A DNA stretch of 23,593 bases, taken from a bacterium. GTDB lineage: Bacteria; Actinomycetota; Acidimicrobiia; Acidimicrobiales; CATQHL01. The position numbers and the translations under genes were made by a program. Under the pieces are notes generated by a model. The model did no database searches. It saw nothing but the letters and a program-made list of their open reading frames with translations, and had not been told where the DNA came from. This document shows positions 15,907 through 23,461 of the stretch, in pieces. Location: assembly GCA_026713745.1 (NCBI GenBank), contig JAPONU010000342.1:1-23593 (forward strand), written 5' to 3'. How positions within the stretch are numbered: position 1 is the first letter of the stretch; each line of letters starts with the position of its first letter.

Positions 15907-16836
15907 TCAGTCCCCGCCGCCGGCTGTGGCCGGCCCCGCGTCGGCGGCGGACACCCCGCCGGGACGGGAGCCTCGCTGGTTCTGCACGACCATCCCCAGA
16001 GCCACCACGACCACCCCCATGGCACCCATCTGCAGCGGTGTCAGGGACTCGCCGAACGCCACCCACGCCAGCGCGGACGCCACGATCGGGATGAAGAGCG
16101 TGAGCGTCGAGGCCAGCCACAACGGCACCGTCTTCAACGACCAGTTCATGGCCACGTGGCCGAGAATTCCCGAACCGAACGCCATGATCACCAGCCACCT
16201 CCAGCTGTCGGCGGTGGGCCAGGACAGGTCCTGGCCGAACAGCACCGCCAAGGGCGCGTTGAGCGCCCCGACGTAGAGCGCCACACACACCGTGTACTGC
16301 TGCGTCGGCACCTTCGTCTGGGCGTGCCGGGTGACGGCGAAGTAGGCCGACCAGGCGATCAGCGCACCGATCGCGGCCAGGTCGCCGCCCAGCGACCAAC
16401 TCGGACTGCCTGACGAACCGAACGCCACGACGACCACGCCACCCACGGCCACCGTCGCATAAGCCATGTCTCGCCGGGTCATCCGCTCCCCGTAGAGCCG
16501 GGCCGAGATGATCGACACCAACACGACCTGCAGGGCGTTGACGATGGTGGCATTGGCAACGGTCGTGAACTTGATGGCCGTGAAGAAGAGGGCGGCGTCG
16601 ATGCCGAGCGTGAGCCCGCCCCAGAACGAGTACCGGAACGCATCCCGCGTGAGGGGAATCTTCCTGACCGCCAGGTACGCGGCCATCACGATCCCGAACA
16701 GCAAGAACCGGTAGGTGAGGAGGGCGAGGGCGCCCATATCGATGATCTTGGCGACCACGCTCGAGCCACCCCAGGCGGTGACCGCCAGGGTGGTGCCGGC
16801 AATCCCCATCGACCGGATGCTGCGCCCCTCGCTCAC
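15907..16836 (-). CDS. EamA/DMT-superfamily transporter
   Basis: About 309 aa with ten hydrophobic helices arranged as two EamA repeats. The first starts at IAGTTLAVTAWGGSSVVAK with the typical WGSS-like turn; the second starts at GGDLAAIGALIAWSAYFAV. The helix pair LYVGALNAPLAVLF / LGHVAMNWSLKTVPLWLAS is also typical. The family exports amino acids, nucleosides or other metabolites; the substrate cannot be read from sequence. The tail (residues after QNQRGSRP) is Ala/Gly-rich. The start is uncertain: GTG at 16836 and ATG at 16809 (shorter by 9 residues) are both possible, and neither has a good ribosome site. It converges with the beta-propeller gene and follows an extragenic repeat region. 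Confidence 0.85.
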   Translation of the reverse strand: MSEGRSIRSMGIAGTTLAVTAWGGSSVVAKIIDMGALALLTYRFLLFGIVMAAYLAVRKIPLTRDAFRYSFWGGLTLGIDAALFFTAIKFTTVANATIVNALQVVLVSIISARLYGERMTRRDMAYATVAVGGVVVVAFGSSGSPSWSLGGDLAAIGALIAWSAYFAVTRHAQTKVPTQQYTVCVALYVGALNAPLAVLFGQDLSWPTADSWRWLVIMAFGSGILGHVAMNWSLKTVPLWLASTLTLFIPIVASALAWVAFGESLTPLQMGAMGVVVVALGMVVQNQRGSRPGGVSAADAGPATAGGGD

Positions 16837-16880
16837 CGCCCAGCCGGCCTTCCGCCCACCCGGGCACTCTACGGCGACGT

Positions 16881-16986
16881 GGCAGGCGTGCTGGGAATCG
16901 TGTTGGGCCCCACCGCCCCGACTCCGCCCAAGTGAGTGCACACTCACTTGGGGCAGGCGTGCCGGGAATCATGTTGGGCCCCGCCG
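16881..16986. repeat. Pair of 35-bp direct repeats flanking a palindrome
   Basis: The segments 16881-16915 and 16952-16986 match at 32 of 35 positions (shared core GGCAGGCGTGC, then GGGAATC and TGTTGGGCCCC). They are offset by 71 bp and enclose the palindrome at 16927-16952. The unit lies in the gap between two minus-strand genes and shows no coding character, so it looks like an extragenic repeat element or a local duplication. Confidence 0.75.
16927..16952. repeat. Perfect 12-bp inverted repeat
   Basis: CCCAAGTGAGTG (16927-16938) and CACTCACTTGGG (16941-16952) are exact reverse complements separated by CA. Its base composition differs from the GC-rich surroundings. It could be a terminator for the upstream CDF-like gene (minus direction, about 60 nt after its stop), an operator, or part of the repeat element; with a 2-nt spacer a cruciform or protein-binding site is likelier than an RNA hairpin. 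Confidence 0.75.
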
Positions 16987-17012
16987 GCGCGGAGACGGAA
17001 GCCGGCCTGGCG

Positions 17013-17684
17013 TCAGTTGTCGGCGCCAGCCTCCGCCAGCGGCACGGAGCAGCAGGTATCGGCGAGCGAGTCGGCCCGCCACATGCGAACCGCGGTGTAG
17101 GCGGCCGCGGCGGCGATGAACAGGCCCGCCGCCGGATCGGCCCACCACCAGCCGAACAGCAGGTTCGCTCCCAGCCCGATCAGCACCGCGCCCGAGAGCA
17201 GGGCACACAGGGTCGTCTGAGCCGCCTCGGCCTGCACCGCCTGAGATCCCAGCACCACCGCCAACTGCAGCTTCAGGCGCGCCAGGAACGGCATCACCAC
17301 CAGCGACAAGGCCGCCAGGGCGATGCCCAGGATCGAACCGTCCGGTGGGTTGGCCGAGATGAGGTCGCGGAGCGACTCGGCCAGCACGTAGGCGGCGAGC
17401 ACGGCGAAGCAGGCCGCGATGAGACGCTGGGCGCTCCGGTCCGCCGCGTGCCGGGTGCCGGCGTCATCGCCCTCCAGCCGCAAGCGCCAGGCCAGCACCA
17501 GACCGGCCACCAACTCGACGAACGAGTCGAAACCCCAGCCGATGAGGCTGATGGAGCTGGCGCGGATCCCCACGATGATCACCGCCACGCCCTCGACGGC
17601 GTTCCAGGAGATGGTGAGCCGGTTCAGCCGCTTCGCCCAGACGACCGCAGCACGACGCGACAGCCGGGAGACGACCGTGGTCAT
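17013..17684 (-). CDS. Cation-efflux (CDF)-like membrane protein without C-terminal domain
   Basis: The 223-aa protein has about six membrane helices and resembles the transmembrane part of cation diffusion facilitators. The N-terminal helix pair contains GWGFDSFVELVAG, where D and E stand at the positions used for metal binding in CDF helix 2. The fifth helix begins EAAQTTLCALLSG and is followed by WWADPAAGL near the end. CDF proteins export Zn, Cd, Fe or Mn in exchange for protons. The cytoplasmic C-terminal metal-sensing domain is absent; the protein ends with a Cys pair (ADTCCS). The start ATG (17684) lies 6 nt after TAACAT with no ribosome site, indicating a leaderless transcript. The substrate is unknown; the second helix's exact metal site is weaker than in classical members. 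Confidence 0.75.
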   Translation of the reverse strand: MTTVVSRLSRRAAVVWAKRLNRLTISWNAVEGVAVIIVGIRASSISLIGWGFDSFVELVAGLVLAWRLRLEGDDAGTRHAADRSAQRLIAACFAVLAAYVLAESLRDLISANPPDGSILGIALAALSLVVMPFLARLKLQLAVVLGSQAVQAEAAQTTLCALLSGAVLIGLGANLLFGWWWADPAAGLFIAAAAAYTAVRMWRADSLADTCCSVPLAEAGADN

Positions 17685-17690
17685 GTCCGA

Positions 17691-17696
17691 ATGTTA
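17691..17696 (-). promoter_or_regulatory. Leaderless -10 box of the CDF-like gene
   Basis: TAACAT on the minus strand fits the actinobacterial TANNNT -10 consensus and ends 6 nt before the ATG at 17684. The same spacing is seen at the Fic gene. No ribosome site is present, so transcription probably starts at or next to the A of the ATG. Confidence 0.5.
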
Positions 17697-17727
17697 CGCG
17701 GTGAGTCTCCGGTGCCCGGTGGCGCGG

Positions 17728-17987
17728 TCAGCCTGCTGCGGCGACGGCGAGGGGGCGAGCGGGGGCGCCCGTGGCCCCAGCAATGTTGAGGTGCGCCATC
17801 ACGAACAGGAACTCCCGAGGGCCGGCCGCGCTGAGTTCCTCCAGCTGCAGGAGTTCGCTGATGTTGACGCCGGACTCCACCAGCAGGATCCGGTGGACCG
17901 GCAGGAGCGCGTGCTCCACTTGGCCGTGTCGGCCACCAACTGCCCCGGTGCCACCAGCAGGATCCGGTGGACCGGCAGGAGCGCGTG
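17728..17987 (-). pseudogene. 3' remnant of a cyclase-family (kynurenine-formamidase-like) gene
   Basis: The last 61 codons of the frame ending at 17728 read HALLPVHRILLVESGVNISE, then LLQLEELSA, a PREFLFVMAHLNIAGATGAP segment and PARPLAVAAAG. This matches the C-terminal end of cyclase/putative metal-dependent hydrolases (PF04199), which normally span 220-300 residues. The N-terminal part with the HxGTHxD metal site is absent. Just upstream an exact copy of the first 37 bp appears again 74 bp away; because 74 is not a multiple of three, the copy is out of frame. The SDR stop codon lies 37 nt beyond. The gene was therefore lost by deletion plus a small duplication. Confidence 0.72.
17877..17987. 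repeat. Exact 37-bp direct repeat with 37-bp spacer
   Basis: The 37-bp segments 17877-17913 and 17951-17987 are identical (beginning CCACCAGCAGGATCC and ending GGAGCGCGTG) and are separated by 37 bp. They lie in the decayed cyclase gene and encode the HALLPVHRILLV motif on the minus strand, so they reflect a recent duplication. Confidence 0.9.
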
Positions 17988-18023
17988 TCCCCGGCCCGGG
18001 GGCATGGGCACACGCGGAGCGGG

Positions 18024-18800
18024 CTAGCGGGCGGTCATTCCGGCATCCGCGGGGATGGCCGCGCCGGTGAGGGCGCCGGAGGCTGGCGAGCACAACCAGG
18101 CCACGACGGCCGCGACCTCGGCGGGGCTGACGATGCGATGGTCCACGTGGTGTTCGGCGAAGCGGGCGGGGTCGTCGAGGCCGTAGACCTCGGCGCTGTG
18201 GCTCAGGAGAATCGTGTCGGTGGAGCCGGGCAGGACGGCGTTGGCGGTGATGCCGGTGTCGGCGAGATCGGCCGCCAGGCCCCGCACGAGGCCGATGACT
18301 CCCGCCTTGGAGGCGCTGTAGGCCGCCAGGCGAGGCGTGGCTTTCAAGGCGGCCGCCGATGACACCGCCACGAACCGGCCCGAGCGCGGTACGGGACGGT
18401 CGAGCATTGCGGGCACCGCGGCGCGGGCCAGATTGAAGGTGCCGGTGAGGTTCGTGTCGAGGGTGGTGTGCCAATGCTCGTCAGGCATTTCCCAGACGCG
18501 ATCCGCGGCAATCAGGACGCCCGCCACACCGACGGCGGCGTCCAACCCGCCGAACCGCTCCACGGCCACGTCGACCGCCCGAGCGAGGTCTGCGGCGGAT
18601 CGCACGTCGCCGATCACGGACTTGCCACCGCAGCGCTGCGCGCTCGCCTCCAACTCCTCCCGGCTTGCCAGCGGGTAGCCGACGGCCGGATCGTTCCCGC
18701 AGAGATCCACGAGGACCAGATTCCAACCCTGCGCGGCCAGTGCGTCGGCCGCCGCGGCACCGATGCCGCGCGCCGCGCCGGTGATCAGCGCGACCGGCAC
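18024..18800 (-). CDS. Mycofactocin-coupled SDR-family dehydrogenase
   Basis: This 258-aa short-chain dehydrogenase has the nucleotide-binding motif TGAARGIG (7-14), the catalytic Ser (VSSAAA, 147-148) and YSASK (Y161, K165). After the second strand it has VDLC followed by YPLASREEL (42-50), the pattern I associate with mycofactocin-associated SDRs (VDLC...YPLATxEDL). Those enzymes hold NAD tightly and pass electrons to the peptide-derived cofactor mycofactocin when oxidising alcohols. The gene follows mftA on the same strand after a 55-nt gap, which supports the link. The usual NNAG motif is replaced by GVAG. The start is a GTG with a poor ribosome site; no better start exists in frame. Its alcohol substrate is unknown. 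Confidence 0.85.
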   Translation of the reverse strand: MPVALITGAARGIGAAAADALAAQGWNLVLVDLCGNDPAVGYPLASREELEASAQRCGGKSVIGDVRSAADLARAVDVAVERFGGLDAAVGVAGVLIAADRVWEMPDEHWHTTLDTNLTGTFNLARAAVPAMLDRPVPRSGRFVAVSSAAALKATPRLAAYSASKAGVIGLVRGLAADLADTGITANAVLPGSTDTILLSHSAEVYGLDDPARFAEHHVDHRIVSPAEVAAVVAWLCSPASGALTGAAIPADAGMTAR

Positions 18801-18855
18801 GGCTTCGCTGGATTCCGGCTCTTCAGGGCGCTCGCCCAGACCGGTCTGAGAAGGC

Positions 18856-19014
18856 TCAATACACTCCGCACATGCCGTCGATCGAGATCTCCTCGATCAG
18901 CAGTTCCTCGTCGAGATCGGACTCATCATCCGAGTCGGCACCGGTGGCCTCAGCCACAGCGAGGCTGCCGGCGTTCGGGGCGGTGCCCGGATCCATTTCG
19001 GTCGTTCGGCTCAT
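18856..19014 (-). CDS. mftA: Mycofactocin precursor peptide MftA
   Basis: The 52-aa peptide ends in EELLIEEISIDGMCGVY, the hallmark of MftA. The terminal Val-Tyr pair is the part that the radical SAM enzyme MftC decarboxylates and crosslinks, after which MftE and MftD produce the redox cofactor. The leader is acidic and Ala-rich (ADSDDESDLDEELL). The ATG at 19014 has a close ribosome site (GGGAGG, 4 nt before it) and is preferred over an in-frame upstream start at 19047. It diverges from mftF, with only 42 nt between the start codons, and is followed by a mycofactocin-type SDR gene. None of mftB, mftC, mftD or mftE lies in the window, which is unusual because mftA normally leads that operon. 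Confidence 0.93.
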   Translation of the reverse strand: MSRTTEMDPGTAPNAGSLAVAEATGADSDDESDLDEELLIEEISIDGMCGVY

Positions 19015-19056
19015 GTTTCCTCCCTCGTGTGCCCTGCGGCTCGCCAACCCGGCGAC

Positions 19057-20550
19057 GTGGCGCTGAGCCCCGAAGCCGGCCTACTGCCGGTCGGCTTCGG
19101 CATCCGCCTCGACGCCGAGACCCGCAGCAGTGCCGACGGCCGGACACTGATCGGCGGGGCGCCGATGCGGCGGGTGCGCCTGACTGAGCACGCGGCAAAA
19201 CTACTCGCCGAACTGCGCCACGGCGTGCCCGCCACGAGCCCCGCGGCGCGACGGCTGGGGCGGCGGCTCTGCGACACCGGGATCGCCCACCCCGTGCCGC
19301 CGCCGGGAGGCCCACACCCCGCCGAGGTCACCTGCGTGGTGCCGGTGCGCGACGACCCTGGGGGTCTCGCCGCACTGCTGGGGGCGCTGGACTCGCATCA
19401 ACCCGCTCCCAGCGGCCTGATCATCGCCGAGGACGGCTCCCGGGACCCCGGCGCCATCGCCGACCTGGCGACGCTGTGGAACGCCCGGCTCGTCCAGCGC
19501 GCCGCCGCACGCGGTCCCGCCGGCGCTCGCAACGACGGGTGGCGGGCGGCGGGCACGCCGATCGTGGCGTTCCTCGACGCCGACGTGGAGGTGGGAGAGG
19601 ATTGGCTGGCTCCTCTGTTGGCGCATTTCGCCGATCCGACGGTGGCAGCGGTGGCACCGCGGGTGCGCGCCCCGGGATTACCGCAGGACGCGCTCGGCAT
19701 CTTCGAAAGGGAATCCTCCCCCCTGGACATGGGCGCCCGGCCGGGCAGCGTCGCCCCCCGCCGGCGCGTGCGGTACGTGCCGTCGGCGGCGCTGCTGTTC
19801 CGGCGGGAGGCGCTGGAAGACCTCGGCGGCTTCGACGAGGACTTGCGGGTGGGCGAGGACGTGGACCTCGTGTGGCGCGCCGTCGCCGCGGGCTGGAGCG
19901 TGCGGTACGAGCCGTCGGTCGTGGTGTCCCATCGCAACCGCCCCTCGTGGGCGGCGCTGGCTCGCCAGCGCTTCGGCTACGGCACCTCGGCGGAACCACT
20001 GGCACAACGCCACCCCCGAGCCTTGGCGCCCATGGAGATGACGCCCTGGGGCCTCGCCGCCTGGGCGGCGCCGGCGCTGGGAGGCCGGAGAGGGATCCTG
20101 CCGGCGGCTGCGATAACCGCCGTCGCCATCGGGCGGCTGCACAGGCGCCTGGCCAGCGGCGACGGGACCCCGCCGGCCGAGGTGGCCCGCATCGTGCTGG
20201 GGGGCCAATTCGCCTCCGGCCGGCAGGTAGCGGTGGCGGTCCGCCGGGCATGGTTGCCGCTGCTGGGGATCGCAGCGGCGTGGGCGTGGGGACGGCGGCT
20301 GGCGATTGCGGCGCTGGTGGCGGAACCACTGGCGTCCTGGATCACCCGCCGGCCGGCGATCGGACCGTTGCGCTGGACCGCCGCGACCCTGCTCTCCGAC
20401 GCCGCCTACTGCGCGGGAGTCTGGCGCGGCGCCCTGGCGGAGCGCTCGACGACCGCCCTGCGCCCCCGCCTGACCGGTGACAGGGCGCCGGTGCCGGGAA
20501 CGGCTCCGCCGGCGCCGGGAGCCGCTAGGGGGTCACCGGCGACGGACTGA
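19057..20550 (+). CDS. mftF: Mycofactocin system glycosyltransferase MftF
   Basis: The 497-aa protein opens with the MftF-type N-terminal domain (LLPVGFGIRLD, DGRTLIGGAP, RLTEHAAKLL). A GT2 glycosyltransferase domain follows: VTCVVPVRDD near residue 92, EDGSRD (125-130), FLDADVEVGEDW with the DxD-like DAD (174-176), and GGFDEDLRVGEDVDLVWR. Hydrophobic helices lie in the C-terminal third. MftF adds a chain of beta-1,4-linked glucoses to the mycofactocin core. I chose GTG 19057, eight residues before the LPxGF motif as in known MftF proteins; GTG 19027 is also open but leaves only 12 nt to the mftA start. No ribosome site is evident for either. Its 3' end overlaps the convergent amidase gene by 26 bp. 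Confidence 0.9.
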   Translation: MALSPEAGLLPVGFGIRLDAETRSSADGRTLIGGAPMRRVRLTEHAAKLLAELRHGVPATSPAARRLGRRLCDTGIAHPVPPPGGPHPAEVTCVVPVRDDPGGLAALLGALDSHQPAPSGLIIAEDGSRDPGAIADLATLWNARLVQRAAARGPAGARNDGWRAAGTPIVAFLDADVEVGEDWLAPLLAHFADPTVAAVAPRVRAPGLPQDALGIFERESSPLDMGARPGSVAPRRRVRYVPSAALLFRREALEDLGGFDEDLRVGEDVDLVWRAVAAGWSVRYEPSVVVSHRNRPSWAALARQRFGYGTSAEPLAQRHPRALAPMEMTPWGLAAWAAPALGGRRGILPAAAITAVAIGRLHRRLASGDGTPPAEVARIVLGGQFASGRQVAVAVRRAWLPLLGIAAAWAWGRRLAIAALVAEPLASWITRRPAIGPLRWTAATLLSDAAYCAGVWRGALAERSTTALRPRLTGDRAPVPGTAPPAPGAARGSPATD

Positions 20551-21952
20551 CGAGGGGCCAGGGATGGGCCTGCTCGAGTTGTCCGGCCAGCCGGAACAGC
20601 ACGTCCTCGCGCCCGAACCCGGCCGTGAAGTGCACCCCGACCGGCAGGTTGTCCGCGTTGCGGTTCCACGGCACCGACATCGCCGGGACACCGGCCACGT
20701 TGGCGAGTGACGTGAACGGGATGAAGTTGAACACCGCGGTGAGGTAGCCGTTGAGTTCCTCGGTCGTGGGATCCAGGACGCCCAGCGGGGGCGGGGGTGT
20801 GGCAACCACGGGCGACAGCAGGACGTCGTGGGTCTCGAAGAACGGCGCGATCTGCCGGCCGGCGCCGTGCATCGCCCAGGTGGCGCGGACCAGATCGGCG
20901 GCCGTGCGGTCGTTTCCGATGTTCCTCAGCACGCCCACCACGTGCTCGAGGTCATCCGGCCCGGGCGACCGGCCGGTCTCGGTGCCGTAACGATCGAGGC
21001 CGGCCTGCACGTTGGCGGCGATCAGCAGGGTGAAGGCGTCCCCCGTTCCCTTCACGTCGTAGGAGGGCACGGCGTCGACGACCTCGTGGCCGAGATCGCT
21101 GAGGGCATCCGCGGCCCTGTCGACCGCCTCGACGCAGTCGGGGTGAACCGCGGCTCCGTTCAGCGCCTCCCGCTGGACGGCGACCCGCAGCCTCCCGGGC
21201 GGTGCGGCCACCTCGTCCGCATACGGCCGGGCCGGCGGAGGCGCCCAGTAGGGGTCGCCGGCCGCAGGGCCGCTGACGGCATCCAGGATGGCGGCGCTGT
21301 CGCGGACGGTGCGCGTGATGACGCCCTCGCTGCTCAGACCGTTCCAGGCCTCGCCGTAGGTGGGCCCGGCGGGAACCCGACCCCTGGTGGGCTTCAGCGA
21401 GAACGCGCCGCAGCACGACGCCGGGATGCGCAGCGACCCGCCCCCGTCGGAGCCGTGTGCCGCCGGAACCATCCCGGAGACGACCGCTGCTCCCGAACCG
21501 CCCGAGGATCCCCCGGCGCTGAACCCCGCCTGCCACGGATTCTGCGTGGCGCCGAACAGCGCCCCCTCGGTGCTCGGGCAGCAACCGAACTCCGGCGTGT
21601 TGGTCTTGCCGAAGATCACGAATCCCGCCCGGCGGAAGCGGCGCACCGTCTCGGAGTCGGCGTCGGGCACGTTGTCGACCCAGTAGTGGCTGCCCGACGT
21701 CGTCGGCACGCCGGCGTAGGCGGCACGCAGGTCCTTCAGCAGGAAGGGAACGCCCGCAAAGGGTCCTGCCGGCGGTCCGGCTGCGACCTCGGCGCGGGCC
21801 TCGTCGTACATCTCGGTCACGACGGCGTTCAACGCGGGGTTGCGCTCGGCCACCGCGGCGATCGCCTCGTCCAGCAACTCCGCTGCCGACGCGTCCCCCG
21901 ACCGCACCAGTTCCGCCAATCCGAGCGCGTCGTATGCGCTGTAGTCGTTCAT
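20525..21952 (-). CDS. Amidase-signature family amidase
   Basis: The 475-aa protein has the amidase signature catalytic triad: K73 in FLLKDL, the cis-Ser in FSAGGSSGG (S149) and the nucleophile in SDGGGSLRIP (S173). It spans the full family length and ends with the usual TSLANVAGVPAMSVP segment (about 412-427). Family enzymes hydrolyse diverse amides, carbamates or amino-acyl bonds. The ATG at 21952 is supported by GGGAG 7 nt upstream. It is second in an operon, 26 nt after an aldehyde dehydrogenase gene, suggesting breakdown of an amide or nitrogenous compound by way of an aldehyde. Its 3' end overlaps mftF (convergent). The substrate cannot be read from the sequence. Confidence 0.88.
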   Translation of the reverse strand: MNDYSAYDALGLAELVRSGDASAAELLDEAIAAVAERNPALNAVVTEMYDEARAEVAAGPPAGPFAGVPFLLKDLRAAYAGVPTTSGSHYWVDNVPDADSETVRRFRRAGFVIFGKTNTPEFGCCPSTEGALFGATQNPWQAGFSAGGSSGGSGAAVVSGMVPAAHGSDGGGSLRIPASCCGAFSLKPTRGRVPAGPTYGEAWNGLSSEGVITRTVRDSAAILDAVSGPAAGDPYWAPPPARPYADEVAAPPGRLRVAVQREALNGAAVHPDCVEAVDRAADALSDLGHEVVDAVPSYDVKGTGDAFTLLIAANVQAGLDRYGTETGRSPGPDDLEHVVGVLRNIGNDRTAADLVRATWAMHGAGRQIAPFFETHDVLLSPVVATPPPPLGVLDPTTEELNGYLTAVFNFIPFTSLANVAGVPAMSVPWNRNADNLPVGVHFTAGFGREDVLFRLAGQLEQAHPWPLVSPSPVTP

Positions 21953-21978
21953 GGATCGTCTCCCGCTTCCCAGGCGAC

Positions 21979-23394
21979 TCAGACGTGGATCGCCTTCTGC
22001 TCCAGGTACTCCTCCAGCCCCGCAACCCCCAGTTCCTTGCCCAGGCCGGACTGCTTGTATCCGCCGTAGGGCGCCGTGAAGCTCTGGTCGGCTCCGTTGA
22101 TCACCAGCCACCCGGCGCGCAGCCGGCGCGCCACCGCCATTGCCTCGTCGGGCTCGCCGAAGACCATGGCAGCGAGCCCGTAGTCGCTGTCGTTGGCGAT
22201 CCGCACGGCATCGTCGGTGTCGGAGTAGCCGATGATCGCGAGCACAGGTCCGAAGATCTCCTCGCGGGCGATGCGCATCTCCATCGTGACGTCGCTGAAC
22301 ACGGTGGGGCGAACGAAGTAGCCCGTGTCGAGACCGTCCGGGGGCTCGACGCCTCCCGTTACGAGGGTGGCGCCCTCCTCGATGCCCGAGCGGATGTAGT
22401 CGCGGACCCGATCACGCTGGCGGGCGTTGACGAGTGGACCGATGACCGTCTCGGGCGCCGCGGGATCACCCACGGCGAGTGATTCAGCGATAGCCGCGGC
22501 GGTTGCCGCGGCCTCCCCCAACTGCGCCTCGGGCACCAGGAGGCGGGTGGAGGCGGTACACATCTGCCCGCAGTTGATGTAGCAACCCTGCACCGCCGCG
22601 GCCACGGCGTCGGCCAGCGGCGCTCCTTCCAGCACGATCAGCGGCGACTTGCCGCCGAGCTCGAGGGTGACCTTCTTCACCGTGGACGCGGCCACCGAGG
22701 AGATCCGCCGACCGGTCGCCGTGGACCCCGTGAAGGAGACCATGTCCACGTCGCGATGCGCCACGAGGGACTCACCGGCGGTGGCCCCGTCGCCGGACAC
22801 CAGATTGAACACCCCCGGCGGCAAACCGGCCTCGTCGATGATCTCGGCAAGCATGAAGGCTGTGAGGGGCGCGTACTCGCTGGGCTTGACGATCACGGTG
22901 CACCCCATCGCCAACGCGGGCGCGACCTTGACGGCGATCTGGACCAGCGGGAAGTTCCACGGCGTGATGGCGGCGACCACTCCGATCGGCTCCTTCACGG
23001 TCAATGTGCCGCCGACGGTGGCCTCCATTTCGATGGTGGGGGCGAGTGTCGCATTGTCGCCGAATACCACGGCGGCCAACCCGGTCTGCAGCATCGGGGC
23101 GATCATCGACGGCGTGCCGACCTCGCCGACGACGGCCTGCGCCAACTCGTCGTTGCGCGCCATGATCCCCTCACCGATCCGCCCGAGCGCGGCGAGGCGC
23201 TCGGTGAGCGGGGTGGCCGCCCAGTCCGCGCACGCGGCTCGAGCCGCCGCGACCGCCCGGTCGACATCGGCGGCACCCCCGGCGGGCACCTGGCCCATGA
23301 CCTGCTCGGTCGCGGCGTTGACGATGTCAATGCGCTCACTGCTCGACGGGTCGACCCATTCTCCACCGACGTACAGCCGCGGGAACTCCTGCAT
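21979..23394 (-). CDS. NAD(P)-dependent aldehyde dehydrogenase
   Basis: This 471-aa enzyme of the aldehyde dehydrogenase superfamily oxidises aldehydes to acids. Catalytic residues are N147 (PWNF), K170 (VKPSE), E245 (LELGGKS) and C279 (NCGQMC); the cofactor loop FTGSTATG (221-228) is intact and the length is normal. The start at 23394 has AAGGAG 6 nt upstream; further in-frame residues upstream do not resemble the family. It is followed after 26 nt by an amidase gene. The preceding gene on the same strand is a sugar-type ABC ATPase, 67 nt away, so all may be one catabolic operon. An origin of its aldehyde from a mycofactocin-linked alcohol dehydrogenase is possible given the SDR gene nearby, but this is inference. 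Confidence 0.9.
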   Translation of the reverse strand: MQEFPRLYVGGEWVDPSSSERIDIVNAATEQVMGQVPAGGAADVDRAVAAARAACADWAATPLTERLAALGRIGEGIMARNDELAQAVVGEVGTPSMIAPMLQTGLAAVVFGDNATLAPTIEMEATVGGTLTVKEPIGVVAAITPWNFPLVQIAVKVAPALAMGCTVIVKPSEYAPLTAFMLAEIIDEAGLPPGVFNLVSGDGATAGESLVAHRDVDMVSFTGSTATGRRISSVAASTVKKVTLELGGKSPLIVLEGAPLADAVAAAVQGCYINCGQMCTASTRLLVPEAQLGEAAATAAAIAESLAVGDPAAPETVIGPLVNARQRDRVRDYIRSGIEEGATLVTGGVEPPDGLDTGYFVRPTVFSDVTMEMRIAREEIFGPVLAIIGYSDTDDAVRIANDSDYGLAAMVFGEPDEAMAVARRLRAGWLVINGADQSFTAPYGGYKQSGLGKELGVAGLEEYLEQKAIHV

Positions 23395-23461
23395 CGGGCA
23401 CTCCTTGCTTGTTGGACCAGGCCCGCGCGCAACGCCACGCGAGCTGAGGAAAGTCGGGACG

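Noticed and set aside
14195..16276. Long plus-strand open frame (693 codons) overlapping the beta-propeller gene
   Set aside because: Out-of-frame shadow; the other frame holds the conserved GVDEPDIVKTDG motif and a strong ribosome site.
16932..17789. Plus-strand open frame (285 codons) opposite the CDF-like gene
   Set aside because: Its composition (His/Gln/Arg-rich) is that of an antisense frame, and the opposite strand encodes clear membrane helices.
17877..17987. Possible CRISPR array (37-bp repeat, 37-bp spacer, 37-bp repeat)
   Set aside because: Only two repeats, no cas genes, and the repeat encodes a conserved motif of the cyclase family; it is a duplication inside a pseudogene.
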